A DNA stretch of 64,000 nucleotides, taken from contig JASANC010004926.1 of NCBI GenBank assembly GCA_030248135.1, positions 1 to 64,000 of the forward strand. The letters are read 5' to 3'. The first letter of the stretch is position 1, and every line of letters starts with the position of its first letter. The notes below the pieces were generated by a model. That model ran no database searches, was not told the origin of the DNA, and was given only the letters and a program-made list of their open reading frames with translations. This DNA comes from Theristus sp. LFF4_11 (Eukaryota > Nematoda > Chromadorea > Monhysterida > Xyalidae). Position numbers and translations under genes: made by a program. This document shows positions 12,470 through 25,900 of the stretch, piece after piece.

Positions 12470-13427
12470 AAGGGAGATCAAAAACGTCAATTTTTAAAAC
12501 GCTTCGATTTCGCGACTGCATTGATGTCTAAAGCTGAAATTAGTACCACTTAAAGTAATTTGTTTCCAATTAGTTGTGTAAAAATTTTAGCTAAAAATAA
12601 TAACTCAAAAATTATGGCACAATGGTATTATCTTTTCGTGCGAAGGAGGCCGAGTAATGTTGAATGATGTGTGGAAAAGCCGTAAAGCTGAAAAATTGTT
12701 TTGCGCCTGAACGTAATTCGAATATGAAATAAAATTATTTAGTGAGAAAAAAATCCATTTTTTCTCTATTTCTTGCACAAATCTGCCGTCAGAATACGTT
12801 AAATTTTGCTGATTTCAAATTGCCTCGCAGCCATGAAACATTTTCTTTATCTGTGTGTCCAAACGCATATTGGGTCACGTTTAATAAAAAGATAATATTT
12901 TTATACAAAATTTTACATTTTCACTGTTTTTTTTCAAGTATCCGGATACATGTCATCACCATCATTCAAGTTTTCTTCTGACAATATCACATCGTCTTCT
13001 GTTTCACTATCATCTGCTCCATAATTGTCTTTGTTTAGTTGATTAAACCGTTCAATGCGTCCACTGTTGTTTTCAATGACCGCTTACAAGCGATGCCAGA
13101 AGCATTGCAGAACATTGCGATGCAGCGGTCAGTCACTGTTGATGTGCTCAACATTGGACACATTGAACAGTTTAAGCGACTAAAACAAGACAATTATGGA
13201 GCAGATGATAGTGAAACAGAAGACGATGAGATATTGCCAGAAGAAGGCTTGAATGATGATGATGTATATCCGGATGCTTGAAAATGGAACACACAGTGAA
13301 AATGTAAATTTTTACACAACAAATAGCAACCAAATGACTATAAATAGTACAAGTTTCAGCTTCAAACATAATACAGCCGCGAGATCGAAGCGTTTTAAAA
13401 AATTTGACGTTTTTTCTGATCACCCCG
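12470..13427. mobile_element. Tc1/mariner-like palindromic element, TA-flanked
   Basis: The ends are inverted repeats carrying GATCAAAAACGTCAATTTTT and its reverse complement, next to TA dinucleotides. Internally, both halves encode the same acidic tail in opposite orientation: the right half (about 13159-13281) reads QFKRLKQDNYGADDSETEDD, and the complement of about 12945-13060 reads a close variant. This looks like a tail-to-tail duplication of a lost transposase gene's 3' end. Relatives lie at 47001-47879 (same family) and 30816-31760 (related tail). Confidence 0.8.
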
Positions 13428-13731
13428 CATATATCTACAGTAGCTTTGAAAAAATCTCTTACGCACAGTCTACCTGGATAATATATACAATTAGCTGATT
13501 GGTTATAAGGACCCAAAAGCTGAGAAAGAGTACCCCATTAGTGATTCGCTTGCATTTCTCGCCTCGACGCACACGTCGGTGGCGGCATTGCGACTTCTTC
13601 ACCAGACGACTCTTCCGAAGACGATAACGACGTTAAAGTGAACGGGTCTACGACGAACGACATTGTAGATAGTGGCGAAAAGTGACAAGTGCAGAGAAAA
13701 CAAGTTGCAAAACAAACATGTATGTACATTA

Positions 13732-14757
13732 TCTAAAAATGCGGGAGACGCATATAAAAGGAGGAATATGGCCTTGTGTAAGCAGTGAAAGACTTGGCTC
13801 GACAACGCTTTTCAAGTCTCTAATGTGGTACACACGGATACAAGTACATAAGAGCCATATTTTTGCGCCGTTTATTTATGATTTCGGTTGCACATGGCAA
13901 CCCTCGTACTTTGTATTGTAGACAAATGAAACTTTGACATTTGCGGATTTCGGGCAGTTAGCGACCACTAAAACTACTAAAATAACAATCAGACTTTAGC
14001 TCGCTGACACTGGTTTGTCCAGGACAAATTGTACCGCAGAAGCATTGCGGAACGCAAGGTCTCCTGTGGCAAAGGCAATGACTCACGGGACAGACGGTTT
14101 ATCCTGCCACACTAGTTGAAGTTGACACCGGTAAAAAAGGTGAAAATCAATGGAAGACAACTCCTTTTTGTCACTGGTGCTGGTGTGTACACAGCGGTGC
14201 GTACGTTAACAACAACGAAAAAGCTACATGCAACAATGTTTTGCAATCTCTGATTTTTCTGTTTTTGCACAGAATTTACAGAATTTCGCACATGGCGTGA
14301 TTTTAGATTAAATCGAAGAGGACAATTATAAAATAACTTCAAAGTTTTACGCTTTTCAGCAAAACGAAAACGAAAACGAAAGTTTCGGATTCGCTGCCCT
14401 CCGGGGATATAGCGACCGCAGGCCACCGAAACCGAAATTGGGCTAAGATCACTGGTGCCCCCCAAGACAGAGCGGGGCTTAGAGGCTGTCCCCCTCACGT
14501 GGCGAGGATATTGGTTCCACAGGATGGTGAGCCGTCCATTCCCCAATCCCACCGCAGTTTGGTACCTTCGGGTTTCCGGAATCGGTGGGGGGCGTGCTTA
14601 AAAACAAACAAACAAACGCGGCGCAAAAATATGACTCTTATGTACTTGTATCCGTGTGTACCACATTAGAGACTTGAAAAGCGTTGTCGAGCCAAGTCTT
14701 TCACTGCTTACACAAGGCCATATTCCTCCTTTTATATGCGTCTCCCGCATTTTTAGA
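13732..14757. mobile_element. Terminal-inverted-repeat element (~150-bp arms), TA-flanked
   Basis: TCTAAAAATGCGGGAGACGC at the left end is matched inverted at the right end. The arms (about 13732-13880 and 14617-14757) are nearly identical, which implies recent insertion. TA lies outside both ends. The centre has no transposase and contains a GC-rich insert (about 14400-14615). Superfamily unassigned. Confidence 0.8.
14400..14615 (+). mobile_element. GC-rich retroposon-like insert, AAAC-repeat tail
   Basis: A block of about 200 bp, much richer in GC than its surroundings, ends with CGTGCTTAAAAACAAACAAA. A second copy lies on the opposite strand at about 47278-47495, ending in an A-rich tail. 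Shared landmarks are CTAAGATCACTGGTGCCC, CTCACGTGGCGA, GGTGAGCCGTCCATTCCCCA and GGTTTCCGGAATCGGTGGGG. A simple-repeat 3' tail in both copies suggests a SINE or a 5'-truncated LINE; the origin is unknown. Confidence 0.6.
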
Positions 14758-14814
14758 TAATATTCTGACTTTTACATAAGCCCCGAAGGTCGGACCAAAA
14801 TCACAGTTCGACTC

Positions 14815-16150
14815 AGGTTTTTCATTTTTCGTTTTTTAGGCCGATTTCGCATATGCTATTTCTACCGCCGATTCGCCCAAAATCGTCACGATTCAGTACC
14901 TAGAATTGCTCACGCAAGAAAACTGACCCAAAAGACGTGATTGGCGCAATGAATTACCATGGAAAACACCGTTTTCTTGTTTTTCATTTCTGGACCGTTT
15001 TCGCCGATTTCCACGGCCGATTCGCCCGAAATCGTCACAATTCGGTATCTAGAGTTGCTCACATAAGAAAACTAACCCAGAATCCGTGATCAGCGCATTG
15101 AATTACTATGGAAAACACCGTTTTTTTTGTTTTTCATTTCTGAACCGATTTCGCCAATTTCCACGGCCGATTCGCCCGAAATCGTCACAATTCAGTATCT
15201 AGAGTTGCTCACGCAAGAAAACTAACCCAGAATCCGTGATCAGCGCATTGAATTACCATGGAAAACACAGTTTTCTTGTTTTTCATTTCTGGTCCGATTT
15301 CGCCATTTTCCACGGCCGATTCGCTTGAAATCGTTAAGATTCAGTACCTAGAATTGTTCACAAAAAAATTAACCCAAAATCCGTGATCAGCGCATTGAAT
15401 TACCCTGGAAAATCCCCTTTTCTTGTTTTTCGTTTATGGACCGATTTCGCCAATTTCCACGGCCGATTCGCCCGAAATCGTCGCGATTCAGCATCTAGAG
15501 TTGCTCACGTAAGAAAACTAACCAAAATCTGTGATCAGCGCATTGAATTACCCTGGAAAACACCCTTTTCTTGTTTTTCGTTTCTGGACCGTTTTCGCCG
15601 ATTTCCACGGCCGATTCGCCCGAAATCGTCACGATTCAGCATCTAGAGTTGCTCACATAAAAAAACTAACCCAAAATCCGTGATCAGCGCATTGAATTAC
15701 CCTGGAAAATACCCTTTTCTTGTTTTTCGTTTCTGGACCGATTTCGCCAATTTCCACGGCCGATTCGCCCGAAATCGTCACGATTCAGCATCTAGAGTTG
15801 CTCACATAAAAATACTAACCCAAAATTCGTGATCAGCGCATTGAATTACCCTAGAAAACACCCTTTTCTTGTTTTTCGTTTCTGGACCGATTTCGCCAAT
15901 TTCCACGGCCGATTCGCCCGAAATCGTCACGATTCAGCATCTAGAGTTGCTCACGTAAGAAAACTAACCCAAAATTCGTGATCAGCGCATTGAATTACCC
16001 TGGAAAACACCCTTTTCTTTTTTTTCGTTTCTGGACCGATTTCGCCAATTACCACGGCCGATTCGCCCGAAATCGTCACGATTCAGCATCTAGAGTTGCT
16101 CACGTAAGAAAACTAACCCAAAATCCGTGATTAGCGCATTGAATTCCCAC
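14815..16150 (+). repeat. Tandem array, ~149-bp unit, nine copies
   Basis: The motif GTGATCAGCGCATTGAATTA recurs with GAT anchors near 14939, 15088, 15238, 15385, 15533, 15682, 15831, 15980 and 16129 (spacing 147-150 bp). Each unit also carries CACGGCCGATTCGCCCGAAA and ATCTAGAGTTGCTCAC. The outer copies are more diverged than the inner ones, as expected for unequal exchange. It is unrelated in sequence to the palindromic satellite at 3797-5254 but has the same unit length. Confidence 0.92.
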
Positions 16151-16555
16151 GGACTAGACGTTTTTCCTGTTATTTTTCGTTGCTCAGACAAAATTTGTAA
16201 GAGTGAAAAACTGATATCCAGTCAAAATGCGAACTTTCAAAAAATGCACAATTTTCACCTAAAAAAGTGCCCGGGCAAAAAAATAAACTAATTTTTCAAA
16301 ATCTACGGATGAAATTACCCCAGGAAACATTTTTGTTCAACTGTGAAAGTGTCCCAGCTAAAAATTGAAAGAGCGAACACTTAAAACCAGGTGAAAACCC
16401 TGCGAACTTTTAAAAATACCCAATTTTTACCCAAAAAACAAGGTCGGGGCAAAAAATTAACCCAAAGAGCAAAATCTACGGATGAAATTACCCCAGGAAA
16501 CATTTTTGTTCGACTGTGAAAGTGTCGCAGGTAAAAATTGAAAGGGGGAAAAAAT
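16151..16555 (+). repeat. Two-copy tandem duplication, ~172 bp
   Basis: TACGGATGAAATTACCCCAG followed by GAAACATTTTTGTTC occurs at about 16303 and again 172 bp later, with flanking similarity (AAAATGCACAATTTTCACC against AAAATACCCAATTTTTACC). It sits at the downstream edge of the 149-bp array. Confidence 0.7.
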
Positions 16556-16559
16556 TTTG

Positions 16560-16970
<411 letters not shown>

Positions 16971-16971
<1 letters not shown>

Positions 16972-19900
16972 TCAAGAACAGTGCATAAAAAACAGCATCA
17001 AAACCCGTATTCATTTTTGTTTGCGTCTGATATCTAGAAAATAAAAAACACAAACAAAAAAAAACATTCCCTGAAATAGAAACAGACCCGTAAAAAATGT
17101 AAAACGGTGAACAGAGCGAAAAACAGCGCGCCAGCGTGGCGCCACGCAGAACATTTTTTCTTTCAAAAACGTGATAAATTGGCAAACAAACAAAAACGAC
17201 AAAAATGAGCACATGAGACGAATGGCCGAGCGCTGCGCAGTTTTTTTATCTAGCGTGATTTTGATTCGGAGACTTTTCAAAAAAAACAAAAGCCGTGGAA
17301 GTTTATTTCAGTATCTAAATGTCATGTGTTGTTTGCCAAAATAACATGTTTTTACACACACCGAAAAACGCAATTTCTACTGCATTCTTCGTTTCATTAT
17401 TTTGGCATTTTACATGTTTACTGTGTTTTTAGTGTTTCCTTTTCACAGGCCTTTATTGAAATGATCAAAACATGTTTTCTTTATTTTTGCCAACAAAAAA
17501 AACTGGTGCCGTGGAGTCGCCCGATCCACTTTTCTTTCTCGGCATCTTTTATTGAAGCTTTTCATGTCTCATTTTCAGTTTCCTATCAATAATAAAGTCG
17601 ATTTTTATGATGTATTATCCTAGTTTTTATTCATTTTTTGAATAACGACCAGTGAGCATGAACATTGAAATCATGTTTCAGCCTCGAAAATTAGCGGTAC
17701 AATTGTGCATGAATGTTGAACTTCATTATTTTTATCGTTCACGTACTACGTTAGTCAAAAATTCCATAATATAACAATAGTTTCAGGCCTTCTTCTTCTT
17801 TTTGGGAGCCTTAATTTTTATGTTTCCCTCAAAAATTAGTCATGAATCTAACAATTTAATATTTTCATTTTCATTTTCACGGTCAAAACAAATCGTCACC
17901 ATATGCGACTTGATTAGTTGACAAGACCGCACAGTATCAAACCAATGCTGCCTGTACTTGGCGACAAGTCGAACCACTGTGAAGCTTGTGTCGTGATTAC
18001 CGTGGTCTTCGCTTACCGGGCGGAACGGCAAAACATTGTTCAACATTCTCAGTGTCAATTCGCAGTATAACAGAAACTGACGAAAACTCATCAAGTTCAA
18101 AAAAATCTAACGGGTAAAGAAAACCATGTTTTGCCACATTATCTTAGTAGGTGGGCCCGCAAAATTAAGAAAAAAACGTTGGAAAATGTGAAATTTTTGA
18201 CTTGCACAACACAAACACAACCGCCTTTTCTCAACCGTTTTTTCCCGAGTCTTTCAAAATAATCAAGATATTCTTCGTTGCGTCGAAAAAACCAACGCTG
18301 CTACAGAGCGAAATCTAAAGCTTTTGCGGGGTTAAATTTGATTAAGCCCCGTTTTCCGTTTGTTGGCCAGGAAAAAAGCTTTATTTTTAGTTTGTTTAAG
18401 TGTAGAAAAACGAAGTGGCGTGACTTTTACTTTTGTTGCTGTTTTTAATTCCTGTTTTTTATCGTGTAATCTTTGGCAGTTCGCTTTCTGTTTATTCCAA
18501 ACAAAAATTGCACTGAGAAAAGTTTCTCAAATCTTAACAGGCGGTTGAGCTACTGTATCGCAGTTGGACTCTGGAACTCTGATGGATGCTGGAAACTTTT
18601 CTCCAATGATAGCAAAAAAAGGTTCCCCAAAGCAATACAGACGCCGCCAAATTTTCTCACTGGAAAAGTCAAATATATTTTTGAGAAAATCTCTGTGTTA
18701 CTCTAGTCCGGACGGACAACAATTTTTCTGTGCAAATTTCTCGCAATCAGCAGGCGGATCTGTAGATTTTTTTAAGAAGATTGTTTTCCTCAACTTGATT
18801 TTGTTTTGCCAAAGAACCTGCGATGTATCACTGTACGTCAAACGTAATAATAATACTGATAAGAAAGAAGTTGTTTATGCACAAGACCTACAGACATCCG
18901 TCCCTGTGCGTGCAAGTCTCACTTTGTAAAACGCACATTGTACGCGTCAAATGCTATTACCGCGTTTTTGATAACGTCATGAAAACGTAAAAAACGTTAT
19001 TGATATGTTCGAACGATTTTTTTCTTAAAGTCATGTGCGTAAATTATAAATTACGGAGAACACAACAACATTTTTAAGACCCTCTTCTTATCAAAAACTT
19101 AATTTTGTTTCTTTTTATCGGCGACAAATAGACTGTTGAACTTTTACTGTTATCAGTGTTTTGCTTCACTGCAAGAAAACCGTTTCGCATTTCGGTTGTG
19201 TTAAATGATAAGGTCACGTGCACTCGCATGTTGCATCTGTGAAAGATTCACTTATTTTGAAAATTGTAAACATTTTTTTTATTTCAAGAGAACAGTTTCA
19301 GTTTGAGCTTATCAATATTGCAGCCTGGTTTTTGTCCATAAATTTATATGCTAGTAACGCACCACCAGCACATTTTAACAGTTTTAGCTCGTTGTTTTCA
19401 CATTTTTTACGTCGCACGCTTTCTCGACTAATGGCTTACAGTGTACATCATGCACCCAAAAGTTATAAACAGAAACATGGTTATACAACGGTTTTCACGA
19501 TAACACCGGTGACGGACAAAGTTTCACATTACATAAAAACGCAAAAAAATCGTAACTATGCAGCGGAAAACCACAGCAATGTTTGCAATGTTTTGAAAAG
19601 CAGCGCTCTCATGGCCAGAAAGTACAAACAAGCGTTTCATTTAAAAAAAGTTGAAACAGCGCATACTTGGCATATTACTCAACATTCATTTCTGTATACA
19701 TTTGTGATTGGAAACACTGTGTGCATTTGTGATTGACTATATTGTCACTTAAAAAGAACAACATAAACTGAAAATAACAAAAAAACGATCAAATCTAAAA
19801 AACTGGTCAGTCCAATCATGATTTGTTTGCAACGCAGGAAAGCACGTCATTTTTTCTGTTTATCAAACGATTTTTTTCGGTTTTTTATTGTAAAACTCTT

Positions 19901-22900
19901 TGTGGCGTATTATATCACTGTTTGCTGTGAACCAACGATTGCTTTCGTTTCACGACATACTGAAAACGTGATTTATGCACACAACATTAGCAATTTTTTA
20001 CACATGACAGAAACTGTGGCAAGTGATTACGTGTTTTGAATGAATTCAAGCATATACAGTACATGTCAGAATTATAGTTGTATGCCTTTTTATTTTATGG
20101 AGCGGATGATAGAAACACTTAAGTGGTATAAGTTGAAAAAGCTGAATATAAGTTTTGCACTGAATAACAGTGGACTATTCATAGTTAGTTTTCATGACGC
20201 CAAATAGCATCTGTTATGGGCAAAACTGGCGCCAGGTTTACTCATCTGTTTTTTATTATTGTGCCAGACACCGACGTGGTCTCACACATGTATTTTATGT
20301 TTTTTTTCACAAAATGGGAAACATGATACAAGTGAACAACCAGTTTTTTATTAAAAATACACTTTTTGCACATGAACCTTTTTAAAAGACGTAAATATTC
20401 GGGTTGTTTCCCGGGCTGCGCTCCGTTCTGTTCGTCGTTTACATCGTTCTGTGACACGTTGTATGAAAACATATTCAATGTATCCTGTACATACAATTTG
20501 CATAGTTTACGTGTATGTCTCACGGCCCGACAGTGAGGCGCCCAGCATATTTCCCGTATGCAATAGTGAATGTGTGCATTGTATCGCATGTTCGTATGTA
20601 CAAGTCATCCAGTCTGTCTGGAGCCAAAAAATAAGCACATAAACATACATAGAGCCGAATATGAGAGGTTTTTGCCGCACATTTGTCATACTTTTGATCA
20701 TTGGTATTTATTTTACGTGATACATCTAGACAACGTCCCTGCTTTATTTTCGATCGATGCTCTGGCACGTACATTGTAAATTAACCGTTGATTTGTAGTG
20801 ATGTTAAAATCGAGGGTGGTGCGGCTTATTGCACACATTTATAAAAAGATGGCATGGATATCATTGCCTCAAACGAGTACACTTAGAATTATAAAAATGA
20901 ATTGTTCAAGTTCTGTTGAAATATGTGCTAAGTTGAAGATTTGGCAGAATGACGTTTTGATTTTTATATTGTACGTATACCTCAATAATTGACAGTATTG
21001 ATAAGCGAACGTGTGAGTCATGTCGTTCAGCGACCCATTTCGCAGTTTATGTGCAACTTCGCCCGTCCGACATTGTGGTTCTATTATTTTTCAAGCAAAA
21101 AATGTTTTCACGAACAAATTCAGCCAAACTAATTATTACCGTCTATGGTATGATGGTAGAACAAATTACAAAAAGAGCACATTAACCACGAGATGAGCAC
21201 TATTTCATTTGTGCACGTTGCACGTGTGTGCGTGTCATTCAACTTAAAAACAGCCTGCCATCTTTAATCAATGTTTATCATGTCCGATGCTTTTTTGCCA
21301 CACTGCAGCGCGCCTATCATTTGATTTTTTTTTATTTTGCACATATCATTTTGTACATAACTGCTTATTACCAACCGACTCTGTTTAATGACGGCTGCTT
21401 TCATGATGTTTATTTCGTAACCTCTGTTTTTAATATTTTCTAAATATGACTTTAATAATAGACAGACACACCGTTACATATCCGTCTGTTATTATTGTTC
21501 GTATAGATATGTGCGTCATAGATGCCATGTTTGATGCGAAACACCGCGATTTCACGCTAGCATTTTGCAAAATAAAAAAACTGTTCTCATAAAATCTCAA
21601 ATTAATTCATATAATTCATATGACGTTGAGCAATTTTGTTTTACATGCCAGTTTACAAATCTTTCATGTGGCATTGTTTTCATACAGTGAATCGAGCAGA
21701 TTTTTTGCATTCAATGCACAAGCGATGTATGACAAACAGTATCTCACGTGTGAAACTGCTTGAGAAAATTCCACTTGTGTCGTACTAAAAAGATACTGTT
21801 TCATACTCGACGTGAGATTCTCTCATGCTCCTTGCAGTTGCTCGTCCAAAACTATGTTTGTTATACTAAATAAAGCTAAAGCTAACAGCGACGCTTACTT
21901 ATTACGTGTGCAATTTGCTGTAACGTCTGGCAACGCTTATTTCAATAAAAATCACAATAAAATTTTGCCATCAAAATCAAAACTTTTTTGTGTTTACTTC
22001 ATTTCTCAATTGTTTTTAATTAATGAAAAGGTTAACGTTGTCTTTTTCTGTTTGTCACGTACGCTTCTGCTATTTTTACCGTCTGAATTTAAACGGGTAT
22101 AAAAAGAGGGGAACTTTATAATCAGCTTTTTTCAGCGAGTTTTTTTGCCGCGCAATATGATTATCACAATTGTGTACGTATGGCAAAAAAATCTATTAGG
22201 TCTATGGTAAATCTATGAATAAAAACAAAAAGAAAGTGCACATAGTTTGGCATTTCTGTCCATGGCACCTTCCCTACACGAAATGCTGTAAAATTTTGTA
22301 AAATGCCAAAAAAATGCATTCGAAAATATCTGCCTACACATTTAGCCAGTAAAGTGAATCATTCATTCGTTCACTCTTTTGGCGTCGAACAACCTGACTG
22401 GACAGCGAGAGAAAATTGTTTTTAAGCAACTAAAACCGGTTTTCCTTGCCGAATCGAGTGTTGATTCTTTGTTGAAGTGTGCAACTTTGCAGTTTTCATT
22501 ATTGTTATATTCGCAACGGTGTTGTTGTGTAACGATGTTTTGGTGCACTTGACAAACATCAGAGAATAATGTACATGTATCAAATGACGTAGTTTTGTAC
22601 ACGATGTACATACATGCATATGCAGTTTTCCAAGTATTCCAACACTGAAAAAGAACAGTTTTGGACAGGTTTCATTTTATGTAGTTTAGTTTTTCAACGT
22701 GACTTTTTCATTTTTTTGGCACAACATTTTCTTTTGCTTCGTGGTTTCGAGAAATCATTTTAGCGGCGATCTGGTCAGCGAGTACACGCTTACACTACAG
22801 TTTGTTGACTGCTGCTACTATTGTTGTTGTTAGCAATATAACTTAGTTTCGTTCATAGAGACTTCAATCCTCCAGCAACAGAAAGTGCTAGCAGTGGCTT

Positions 22901-25900
22901 CTTCACTGATCACCTATTCTTCTTAACTGATGACCATGAGTCATCTCATATCCCATTTTCATTTTTATAAATGACTCCTAAAATGCTAATCCCAGAGCAA
23001 AAAATGTTTCACCTGCCACACGCTTTAAAACAAGGCCGCTCTCTCATCGCTGTCGCCACATATAGCCTACTTTTAATTTGGTTTCCGGTGCTAATTTGTT
23101 TTTAGACTAGATTTACTTACAGTAGTTCTTTCATTCTGGATAGGGATGATGAGTGGTGCAGCTCGTCAGTAGTCATGACAACTTTCACTCCTAATTGTAG
23201 GTTTCTTCTGCCCGCATCTGAGACGCAGTCTCTAACATTTCAGAAGTCATTCATCACCTTTATAAGTATGCAATCAACATGCAATTCCAATTCTGCACAC
23301 AACACACGTAAAAACTATGTTCACATAACGGTACCAGAACCAGAACATTGTCCGTGTAAAGCATCTCTATTTTATATTCAATTTATTTGAGAACCGACAT
23401 GTATTGTACAAAATATCTTAAGGTACTGGTATACATTGTAGCTGGATTATTCAGTCACCTTGTTAAAATTAAGTTCAGCTACAAGCTACAATGTAAATAG
23501 CTAAAAGCTAAATACCGTAGCTAACAGCTAAAAGCTTCAACTGATCACGCGCGAGACCAACCAACGGCTAACTGCCAGTCAACGGAGATCAGGCGATTTC
23601 AGTTTGCTTTTCAGTGCACCAAATAGGCAAACCCCAGCGCTCATGTAACATGTCATAACCGCATGAGGATGCTAAATTTGGCCATCTTTTGCGTCCACCG
23701 AATTCTGTGCATCAAACTGAAAGGCTATTTCAGAAGTTTCACTTCCAATAAACAAAAACAATGTGTACGTCAAAGTCCTCAAATCTCACAAAAAGTTGAT
23801 TTCCGACTCAATGGGTACGATCGCATGTACTAAATGCGCTGCGTTGCGTCAGTTTTAATGACGTGTGTACATGTAGATGCCACTAACTTATCAGTCTTCT
23901 GCAAACTTATACAGGCAGCTTCTGGTGTCCCGTCGCCAAGCTGATCAACGATGGCGCGACACGTCACGCGCTCTTTATGGAGCGCTTCTAATCAATATAG
24001 CCAGTCGATGCTCGCTCGTGGTGCGGTGCAAGTTCAAAATGACACACAACAAAACACAACCTGCCCGGTCCTGGAATGAAACTTGGCCCTTGTGCGACTT
24101 CATCACGTATCTTCATTTCCCCTTTTTTCTCGATGACGCAATAGACGCACGCATATATGGCGCCAATAAGCCTGCTGTTTGACTGCTCGACAATGACGAA
24201 ACGCCATTAGACGAAATATCTGCGGGGGTCCGACCCGATGAGCATGTCAGTACAGACAATAAATGCCAGGGACCAGGGGCTAATAATAATAAAACAAAAA
24301 AAGTAGACCAGAGGAAAAAAGAAAAGAAACACACCGATTGTAGTTTTATGGGCCTGTTGCATTTGTTTCGTCGTTTTCTTTTTGCAGCATCGTGTGTGTG
24401 AGACTTCATTCTCAGTTCGTTTGAGTTCATTTTTGTTCTTGTTTCCACAAAGTCAGCAGAGCTTTGTGTCACCAGAAATTAACTGTAGCCTCCTGACAAG
24501 GCGAATCTTTAGAACTACATCACGCGCATTCGGTGTCGCAATCGACTGGGTCTCATTTGACCGGCATGTCAACATTCACCAACACAGTCGATCAGCTCGC
24601 CATTCTCAGTTTTTCTGTCTTCGATTTTGCTTGTGTGTCTATTTTCAGCTGACCAAAAACTATATCTTTTTGTTTTCGCCATGCGTGTGCGCTGGCGCGA
24701 TAAGCATTCGGCTGTGTGTGTTTTGCCACGTGCTTTTTTTCAAAAACCGACTAGCTGTAAAATCGTGCCATTTCGTTCACTTCTGTTCTACCTACAGTAG
24801 CGAATGCTGTTCACATTTTATGTTTTTGAAGAGCCCCAGTACGATCTGGCATGTAGTTCAGAAATGCTTTTCCAAGAAAAAAGAAGCTCGTCAACACGCA
24901 AACGAACAATGCGAGAACGTGCTGAATTTTTGTACGCCGCTCATGTGTTTTCATTTTGCGCCCGGCAAAAACACAGAAAGAACCGCAAGACCTTTTGTCG
25001 CTGCTATCAGCGCAGTGGCAGACCTTCAGATATAGGCTTTTTGCAAATGTAATGACATGTGCATGTGACGCCACAACACGGAACAGACATGCACACACAC
25101 ACACACTCGCACGTATGTGCACAGTGCTACACACATGCAGCAACGCACCTTTTCTCATGGTCTCGCCACGATAAACGTGTGCTCCGCTCTTTTTTCCAGG
25201 CATAAACACTGACTGAACTGTTGTTGTTGCTGGTATTGATTTTTTGCGGCTATTTTTGCGCTAGCGCTGACGCACGGGCTTGCAGATATGCTTCATATGC
25301 AAGCACGCGATGTATATTTTCAAAGTGTGAGCAGAGTATTTTTAACACCAGCACAATTAAAGAAATTTGAACGAGCTACAGAGTAGCAGCAACTTGTGCT
25401 GAAATCTTTTGTTTATGACTGTGCAACATTGCTGCGCTATAACGAAGTGCACTGTTTTTAGGGTACGTTTTAACTCAGCTCGCCTACTCCAGTGAGCTTG
25501 CTAAAAAGCCCTTCGATTTTGTACACCCTGTACATGTACGGCTTAGCAGAATGCTGGTGAAATATGGCTCACAGCAAGTTCAGCAGAGACGCAAGCATAT
25601 CCAGTGTTTACTGAACGACTTCGGCATTGCATTGGTGCTGTTCCATGAATTCTAAACATGTTTGGAGCAGATCACTTTTTTAATTTTTTTCATGTAACGA
25701 TGCGCCGTTTGTAATTTCTCGTGTCTGATCAGAAATGCATTGTTTTGGAACAGAGAAATTGCCTGTCAGCGACAGTTGCAGGCGTCAACATCTGGCCGTA
25801 TTCAACAGAGCACCGGAATTCTGTTTGTGTAGTCAGTTCTTTGTGTGCACCTCTAGCAGGCACTGTCTGAAAAGTACATACACCGCTTCATGCTCTGCAC

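Noticed and set aside
14112..14552. 146-codon open frame (-) across the GC-rich insert
   Set aside because: It crosses the boundary between host element and insert, and the second copy of the insert does not keep the frame.
19218..19736. 172-codon open frame (+)
   Set aside because: Its composition is that of AT-rich intergenic DNA and no recognisable motif is present.
24382..25035. 217-codon open frame (+)
   Set aside because: It is rich in Phe, Cys and Ser, with no domain, overlapped by frames on both strands and without splice or promoter support.
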